Source of the DNA: CAYPIE01 sp964410665
GTDB taxonomy: Bacteria > Planctomycetota > Planctomycetia > Gemmatales > Gemmataceae
Direction: 5' to 3'
Length of the DNA stretch: 64,000 bases
Assembly: GCA_964410665.1 (NCBI GenBank)
Contig: CAYPIE010000025.1
Span: 1-64,000, forward strand
The notes under the pieces were generated by a model that saw only the letters and a list, made by a program, of their open reading frames with translations, was not told where the DNA came from and ran no database searches. The position numbers were made by a program, and so were the translations under genes. Shown in pieces: positions 59,901 through 64,000 of the stretch (position 1 is its first letter; every line of letters begins with the position of its first letter).

Positions 59901-61828
59901 GCTTCGACACGTGGGTCTTGCAGGATGGAGGTCAGCCGTTCCAACAATGCCGCACCATGCTGGGCAATCGCCAGAGAGGCCCAGTTCCGGACCGTGGGCA
60001 CATCATCGACCAAGAGATCCAGTAGGACCGGTACCACCTGCTCATCGAGCGTGTTCCATTGACCCAAAGCGCGTGCGGCAGCCCAGCGGACATTCGGTTC
60101 ATCATCCCCACCGGCCCTCAGCAAGGCTGGCAATGCCTCGGTTAGATTACAATCCAACCGGGCAAACACATCCAATGCACCGGTGCGAATTGCGGTACTC
60201 GGATGTTCCAGTGCCTCGATCAACGCAGGCACTGCGACCGCACCAAAGCGGACCAGCGCCGTACCCGCGGGCCGACCCAGTGGTTCATCGGGATTATTCA
60301 TCGCTTGCACCAGCACCGGTAGTGCCCGTGGATCTCGCTGGGCAATCTCCTCGGCTAAGGCCAGAGCCTCAAGCCGCACCACTCGGGAGCGATCCTCCAG
60401 CGCTTCGTGCAACACGGGGACGACCTCGCGCGCGCGGCGTGAGAAGTACCACAAAAACGCCGCCGCCTCCCGGCGCACTTCGGCATAGGGACTCTGCACC
60501 GCACGGCGGCAACGATCCAGTGAACGCTGATCCATCCGTCCCCGCCGCGATAACAACCGAGCCGCCCGTCGCCGTAACTGCCCGTCCCGATCGGTCAGAC
60601 AGCGGGTCAAGCCTGTGCGTGACAAGGCATCGGGACGCTCCAGTTCGCTCAAGGCATCGAGCGCTGCCAGCCGGACCTCATCGTGCGGATCGTTGAGCGC
60701 CTGGGTCAAGGCATGAATCAGCGGGGGGCTATGCAAGCCAATCGCCTTGAGTGTGGCCATTGTCTCGATGCGGACTTGGGCAGTACCATCGCCCTGGATG
60801 ACCTGAATCAGCGGAACCATGGCGGCCGAGGCTTGGGATTTAAAAGATGCGAATGTCTTGTAAAGCGATTCACGCAATGCTCCATAGGCCTCCGGCAGCA
60901 TCGAAACGAGAACCGGCATCGTCGCTTCGGCCGCGGGAGCGCCCATCCGCCCAAAGGCTTCGACGATTTTTAGCGTGCGTTTTTCGCCTTCCTGCGGCAA
61001 CAGCTCGAGCAAGCTGGGTACCGCATCGGCCGCCTCGGGGCCGATGCGTCCAAGGGCTACGATTGCGGGGGAACGCAACGGGCTGTCCTCACCCATGACA
61101 ATCGCTAACAAATCGGGCACGGCCACCACTGCGGCACTCCCGAGCCGACCCAGAGCTTGAATCGCCGCCGGGCGTGGATCCTCACTCCCCTCTTTGGGCG
61201 GCTGGAGCAACTTGCGTAGCATGGGCACGGCTGCCTTGGCCACTTTGGGAAAGACCGCCAGAGCCTCGGCTAACGCCGGTCGGTCCAGCGGCTCCTCACG
61301 CCGCAATATGTGCACCAAAATATCTTGTTCCTTGTCCAACGGCGGGCGAAGTGTCGCTAGGGCGCGGGCCGCTTCTTTGCGTAGCCGCGCCGACTTGGCT
61401 TTGAGTGCCCGAGTCAGGTAGGGGACCGCAGGGAATGCATCCCGTTCGAGGGCCGCCATCGACCGCGTCGCCTGCACGGCCGCTTCTTCGCCGGCAAAAA
61501 TCAACGAGAAAATCAACTCGGGTAAGGCCACGGGTCCGATTCGTTGCAGTGCCCGTTGCACATGATGACGCACCGTGGGAGAACGGTCGCCCAGCTTGCT
61601 GTTGAGTTTCTCCACGGCGTCCGCCGCGACCGGCCCCATGCGACCGAGTAAGTTGGCCGTCCGTGCACGAACGGCGTTGGCCGGATGATCGAGCAGCCCG
61701 ATTAGATTCGGCACCGCCTCAACCGCCAGCGGGCCAAATTTCATTAACCCATCGAGGGCATCGAGTTGAACCGCATCATCATGGGCAGACAGTTGGCGAA
61801 GATATCCACGGATGGCCTTACCGCTCAT
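56960..61828 (-). CDS. Giant HEAT-repeat protein
   Basis: The 1622-aa product is built almost entirely of HEAT/PBS-lyase-like repeats of about 30-40 residues, of the form AVPALIEALEHPSTAIRTGA and VRRETARALGNLGKHAKGVA. About 35-40 repeats are visible, with no membrane segment, no signal peptide and no catalytic domain. Some units carry the E/D-A-x-x-A-L helix patterns of phycobilisome-lyase-type HEAT, but these also occur in general scaffolds. It is likely a cytoplasmic scaffold that wraps partner proteins. Partner unknown. It is divergent from the DUF6263 gene. Confidence 0.88.
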   Translation of the reverse strand: MSGKAIRGYLRQLSAHDDAVQLDALDGLMKFGPLAVEAVPNLIGLLDHPANAVRARTANLLGRMGPVAADAVEKLNSKLGDRSPTVRHHVQRALQRIGPVALPELIFSLIFAGEEAAVQATRSMAALERDAFPAVPYLTRALKAKSARLRKEAARALATLRPPLDKEQDILVHILRREEPLDRPALAEALAVFPKVAKAAVPMLRKLLQPPKEGSEDPRPAAIQALGRLGSAAVVAVPDLLAIVMGEDSPLRSPAIVALGRIGPEAADAVPSLLELLPQEGEKRTLKIVEAFGRMGAPAAEATMPVLVSMLPEAYGALRESLYKTFASFKSQASAAMVPLIQVIQGDGTAQVRIETMATLKAIGLHSPPLIHALTQALNDPHDEVRLAALDALSELERPDALSRTGLTRCLTDRDGQLRRRAARLLSRRGRMDQRSLDRCRRAVQSPYAEVRREAAAFLWYFSRRAREVVPVLHEALEDRSRVVRLEALALAEEIAQRDPRALPVLVQAMNNPDEPLGRPAGTALVRFGAVAVPALIEALEHPSTAIRTGALDVFARLDCNLTEALPALLRAGGDDEPNVRWAAARALGQWNTLDEQVVPVLLDLLVDDVPTVRNWASLAIAQHGAALLERLTSILQDPRVEARIGGCQAVALMGPAALASLWAVGPLLLDADVGVRRWAGRALDQIALDIQAKVEPLMSLLRCEHRPYQQWAARRLQREGERLLPLLLKQMTHQRGHVRWGAAECLGQMGALAAPTAPLLLRTLVNTDFSLEVRAKVSETLGHIGAAAVPTLTEALDYDDAEVRLGAVDALGRIGPASLPAVPRLLELLERDPTPTFHRFIAETFADIGPEAVEELTRRIGTQSDPECQARLIQALGVIGTPAQPGIDTLRPLLKAPTSAIRREVLWTLGRVGIPHSGHSELLQAVYEAIRDPAAEVREQVPGVLGRLGRAALPLLSRLIQDFTDARPPSRRSSPAEAASETTGLALRGIRALAESLREDREQLRDMAWVLQQPLANVLQSAPEEPLRVEAVHTLATLGRAGDGGSERRVFMQQLANNALPVQLAIVDALASFGSAAEPELRTALECEEGRTRRQAFAALITLQPEDLVERALAGLEDSDWGVSTAAANWLAKRPEHAERSVPALCATLRSPLSRVREASLKALKMLDPEGEQTVPTLVDCLAQKSLDLRIWAAREVGAYGERAAAATSLLLLMAPRMEYGLGSQAVQSLRQIGPAGVPAIKEMLQHPKAQVRAQAFEGVQHLDWKIGQQLQPYRKQMGSPPPDVIEKMDLLFEHFSGEQTPLNQHLEHLADARGWYQRYNAAMALGQLAEQEAIPADEIANVVKLLAKNLADNDYDVRRETARALGNLGKHAKGVAKELTERLNDKNPQVRVQVVIALSKMGEVPKTTIQTLVKMLNPKKNSHENLMHAAEILSKQGSRAAPAVKGLRTTLKVKDPRVRVWAAWALAQLKQKASEAIPDLKTLLKEPHPLVQAWVAAAYARLSDDAEGVKQALDRVVSCPDADVRHGIVSAVRALGSVGLEWLYAKLNDADPWIRAGSVAVLARLRRDPDNALPALERASGDPETIVREHAQDGLVFLRDPDNADQPADAPRAALQLPRF

Positions 61829-62068
61829 CGTCTTGGTGTTCCTGGTCAGCGACAGTACATTTTCGGGGCGTCAGCGTTTGGCATAGGCAGCGTAGGAGGC
61901 TTTGTCCCGCTGGTCAACGCATTTTCACCCCCTTGCAGATCGCTACCCTCTACCTACAACGAACTTCCGCTGCTCCACCAGCGTTATCCTGAATAGGATA
62001 CCTTGGTCAATCGGCTTCGCGGAAATTCCCAGGCCATGCAGGCCCAACCTCGCGGGAGGAAACTGGTC

Positions 62069-63031
62069 GTGTCACGCTGTCACTCGGTTTGGACGTTTGC
62101 CCTTCTGCTGGCAGGCAGCACGCTTGCCTCGGCCCAGGAGGCCGTCGAGCTCAAATGGAAGTTCGAAAAAGACAAACCGTTCTTCCAAGAAATGATCACA
62201 AACACTACGCAGAAAATCACCGTCATGGGCCAAGAACCCACCCAGACGCAAAAGCAAACCTTCTTGTTCAAGTGGACGCCCCAATCAGAGACCGATGGGA
62301 AGTGGACGCTCAAGCTGACGATCGAAGGCGTGAAGATGGAGATCGATGTCGCAGGCACACCGATCAGTTATGACTCGACGGACCCCGCGGCCGCGGGCGC
62401 TGCCAGTGGCCCCCTGAAGGAATTCTTCGGAGCCCTGGTCGGGACGGAGTTCACCATGACCCTCGACAAGAATTTCAAAGTCGACACGATCGAGGGACGC
62501 GAGGAATTTCTCGCCAAGCTGGGCAAGAACGAGGAAATGAAAAAGCAGCTCGATAAAATTCTCAGCGATACCTCACTCAAGCAGATGGCCAACCCGACCT
62601 TTGGCATGGTCCCCGACAGCGCGAAAAAACCCGGCGACACTTGGGAGTCCAAGTCTACGCTTGACCTGGGTCCGATTGGCACCTTCGACACGACCCAGGA
62701 GTACAAGCTTGTCGGTATGGATGACAAGAACAAGGATCTGGCGAAAATCGATGTCACCGGCAAAGTGATCTATAAGGCTCCCGCCGATGCCGGCTCGCGC
62801 GAGGGCCTGCCCTTCCGAATCAATGCCGCGGATCTCAAGAACACCGAGAATAAGGGCACCATCGAGTTCAACACCAAGGAGGGTCGACTGGCCACCGCGG
62901 AATTTAATGTCAATCTAAATGGCAGTGTCGATGTCGAGATCGGTGGCATGAAGACCAAGGTCGAACTCAAGCAAGAGCAGACCACCACCATCCGGACGAG
63001 CAACGATAGCTTCATGCCCAAGTCGAGTTGA
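62069..63031 (+). CDS. DUF6263-type secreted protein
   Basis: The 320-aa product has a signal peptide (VWTFALLLAGSTLASAQ) followed by a beta-rich domain seen in planctomycete secreted proteins: LKWKFEKDKPFFQEM, KQTFLFKWTPQSETDGKWTL, VGTEFTMTLDKNFKVDTIEG, VPDSAKKPGDTWES and EFNTKEGRLATAEFNVNL. Function unknown. GTG 62069 is preferred because GGGAGGA lies 9 nt upstream. The frame extends to 62003 with an ATG at 62036. Only 4 bp separate it from the next gene. Confidence 0.8.
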   Translation: MSRCHSVWTFALLLAGSTLASAQEAVELKWKFEKDKPFFQEMITNTTQKITVMGQEPTQTQKQTFLFKWTPQSETDGKWTLKLTIEGVKMEIDVAGTPISYDSTDPAAAGAASGPLKEFFGALVGTEFTMTLDKNFKVDTIEGREEFLAKLGKNEEMKKQLDKILSDTSLKQMANPTFGMVPDSAKKPGDTWESKSTLDLGPIGTFDTTQEYKLVGMDDKNKDLAKIDVTGKVIYKAPADAGSREGLPFRINAADLKNTENKGTIEFNTKEGRLATAEFNVNLNGSVDVEIGGMKTKVELKQEQTTTIRTSNDSFMPKSS

Positions 63032-63035
63032 GTCG

Positions 63036-63908
63036 ATGCGTTGCGTCGTACTGGGAGCTGCCGGGCAGTTGGGGCGGGATCTGTGCCCGCTACTGCCCGG
63101 AACCGTGATCCCGCTTACTCGGGCCGAGGTCGATCTGACTCAGCCTGCGTCCGTCCGTGACCAGCTCGCTGCCGCTCAAGCCGAGGTGGTCATCAATTGT
63201 GCTGCCTACAACTTTGTCGACAAGGCGGAAGCCGAAGCTCAGACGGCTTTTGCTGTGAACACCCATGCGGTGCACCACCTGGCCCAGGTCTGTGCGGAGC
63301 GCGATGCCCTACTGGTACAATTTTCCACCGACTATGTCTTTGGCCTCGATCCAAGCCGCACCACGCCCTGGTACGAAGACGATTCGCCAGGCCCGGTCAG
63401 CGTCTATGGTCTGAGCAAATTGGCCGGGGAATTTGCCGTGCGAATGGCCTGTCCAAGACATCTGATCATCCGCACCTGTGGACTGTATGGCGTGTGGGGC
63501 TCCGGCGGCAAAGGCGGCAATTTCGTCGAGACGATGCTCCGCATCGCCGGCCAAGGAAAGCCCCTACGGGTGGTGGCGGATCAACTGTGTACTCCGAGTT
63601 ATACGCGCGATATTGCTGAGACAACCGTTGCATTAATCAATCAATCAGTGACCGGCTTGGTCCATGTCACCAACACCGGCCAGTGTACCTGGCACGACCT
63701 GGCCGCTGAGATTTTCCGACAAACGGACATCGATGCCGACCTGACTCCGATCACCAGTGCAGAGTTTGCCGCCCCGGCCCGGCGACCCGCTTACAGTGTG
63801 TTGGCACCGGGCAAACTGAATAAGGTCGGGCTGCCCAGCCTGCGACCCTGGCCAGAGGCGCTCGCTGCCTATCTTCAAGAGCGTACGCTACGCAGTCCTA
63901 AAAGCTAA
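63036..63908 (+). CDS. rfbD: dTDP-4-dehydrorhamnose reductase-like (RmlD family)
   Basis: The 290-aa short-chain dehydrogenase has the N-terminal nucleotide-binding GAAGQLGRDLCP, VVINCAAYNFVDKAE, FSTDYVFG, the catalytic YGLSKLAGE (Tyr-x-x-x-Lys) and C-terminal RRPAYSVLAPGKL. RmlD reduces dTDP-4-dehydro-rhamnose to dTDP-L-rhamnose. Other rml genes are not in the window; sugar specificity is assumed from the family. Start 63036 is 4 bp after the DUF6263 gene, so they may be co-transcribed. Confidence 0.88.
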   Translation: MRCVVLGAAGQLGRDLCPLLPGTVIPLTRAEVDLTQPASVRDQLAAAQAEVVINCAAYNFVDKAEAEAQTAFAVNTHAVHHLAQVCAERDALLVQFSTDYVFGLDPSRTTPWYEDDSPGPVSVYGLSKLAGEFAVRMACPRHLIIRTCGLYGVWGSGGKGGNFVETMLRIAGQGKPLRVVADQLCTPSYTRDIAETTVALINQSVTGLVHVTNTGQCTWHDLAAEIFRQTDIDADLTPITSAEFAAPARRPAYSVLAPGKLNKVGLPSLRPWPEALAAYLQERTLRSPKS

Positions 63909-63943
63909 CAACCAAACCGAAAACCGTGGAGCGTTTGCAGTGC

Positions 63944-63998
63944 AAAGCGGCAGAAGCGCTTGCGGTGCGGAAGCGGCAGAAGCGCTTGCGATGCGGGG
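63944..63998. repeat. Short tandem direct repeat at the window end
   Basis: A unit of about 26 bp, AGCGGCAGAAGCGCTTGCGG with a TGCGGA tail, occurs twice in a row, the second copy with one base change, after the rfbD-like gene. The array may continue past the window. Confidence 0.6.
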
Positions 63999-64000
63999 AA

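Noticed and set aside
63944..63998. Start of a CRISPR array at the right edge
   Set aside because: The two units are directly adjacent with no spacer, and no cas gene is present. It is a simple tandem repeat.

Overview
The window looks like chromosome from a planctomycete, most likely Gemmatales (Gemmataceae-like). The evidence is the lineage-typical protein set: DUF1559 pseudopilin-like proteins with an N-terminal FTLIELLVVI-type helix, a PSCyt1/DUF1549/DUF1553 protein paired with a DUF1501 protein, TIGR02996 repeat-companion and TIGR03000 domains, an ECF sigma factor beside an FG-GAP protein and a large Ser/Thr kinase, ThuA-like and BON proteins. A run of 100 N (25111-25210) marks a draft-assembly scaffold gap. 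I saw no rRNA, tRNA or CRISPR array.

Layout. 1-3.5 kb: an FMN-dependent alpha-hydroxy-acid oxidase running off the left edge, an FmdB-like zinc-ribbon protein and a secreted ThuA protein. 3.5-7.6 kb: a compact cluster that resembles the zinc-limitation loci of other bacteria. It has a COG0523/CobW GTPase, an uncharacterised 227-aa protein translationally coupled to it, two small related secreted proteins, a DUF1826 protein, a small hypothetical, and a divergent hisI paralogue in which one expected zinc-ligand Cys is Asp. An 18-bp palindrome lies in the divergent promoter region. 7.8-17.1 kb: a decayed, transposon-rich region. It holds a truncated cupin pseudogene, a damaged pseudopilin-type operon (DUF1559 with compensating frameshifts, DUF1573 with an in-frame TGA) and a nested mobile element. 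In the nest, an IS701-family copy (12580-16728) is interrupted by a 2.77-kb element with IS66-like ends and a perfect 8-bp target duplication, and that element carries two tandem TIGR02996-SUMF1 genes.

17.2-39.3 kb is mostly ordinary: gcvPB, DUF445, a serine beta-lactamase-like hydrolase, a VOC protein coupled to an ABC-2 permease, a lipoprotein with two DUF1559 genes (one split by the N gap), the DUF1549/1553-DUF1501 pair, a parvulin-type PPIase, an S1C protease, ppdK, a two-domain secreted protein and a DinG-type helicase. 39.5-50 kb is a signalling stretch: ECF sigma, FG-GAP protein, TPR kinase, BON protein, a bilin-reductase-like protein, a Cys/Gly-rich TIGR03000 protein, accD and a second kinase. 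49.9-53.4 kb: a two-gene D-glutamate-cyclase-like operon with a pseudouridine synthase, and divergent argC. 53.8-64 kb: a WD40-like protein, a di-heme cytochrome c peroxidase, a 1622-aa HEAT-repeat protein, a DUF6263 protein and an rfbD-like reductase.

The most unusual parts are the nested passenger-gene transposon, the zinc-type cluster with its unknown members, and a bilin-reductase-like gene in an apparently heterotrophic lineage. At least three families of dispersed repeats are visible: IS66-type ends, a GC-rich palindrome and a GGGACATTTCC-type repeat.
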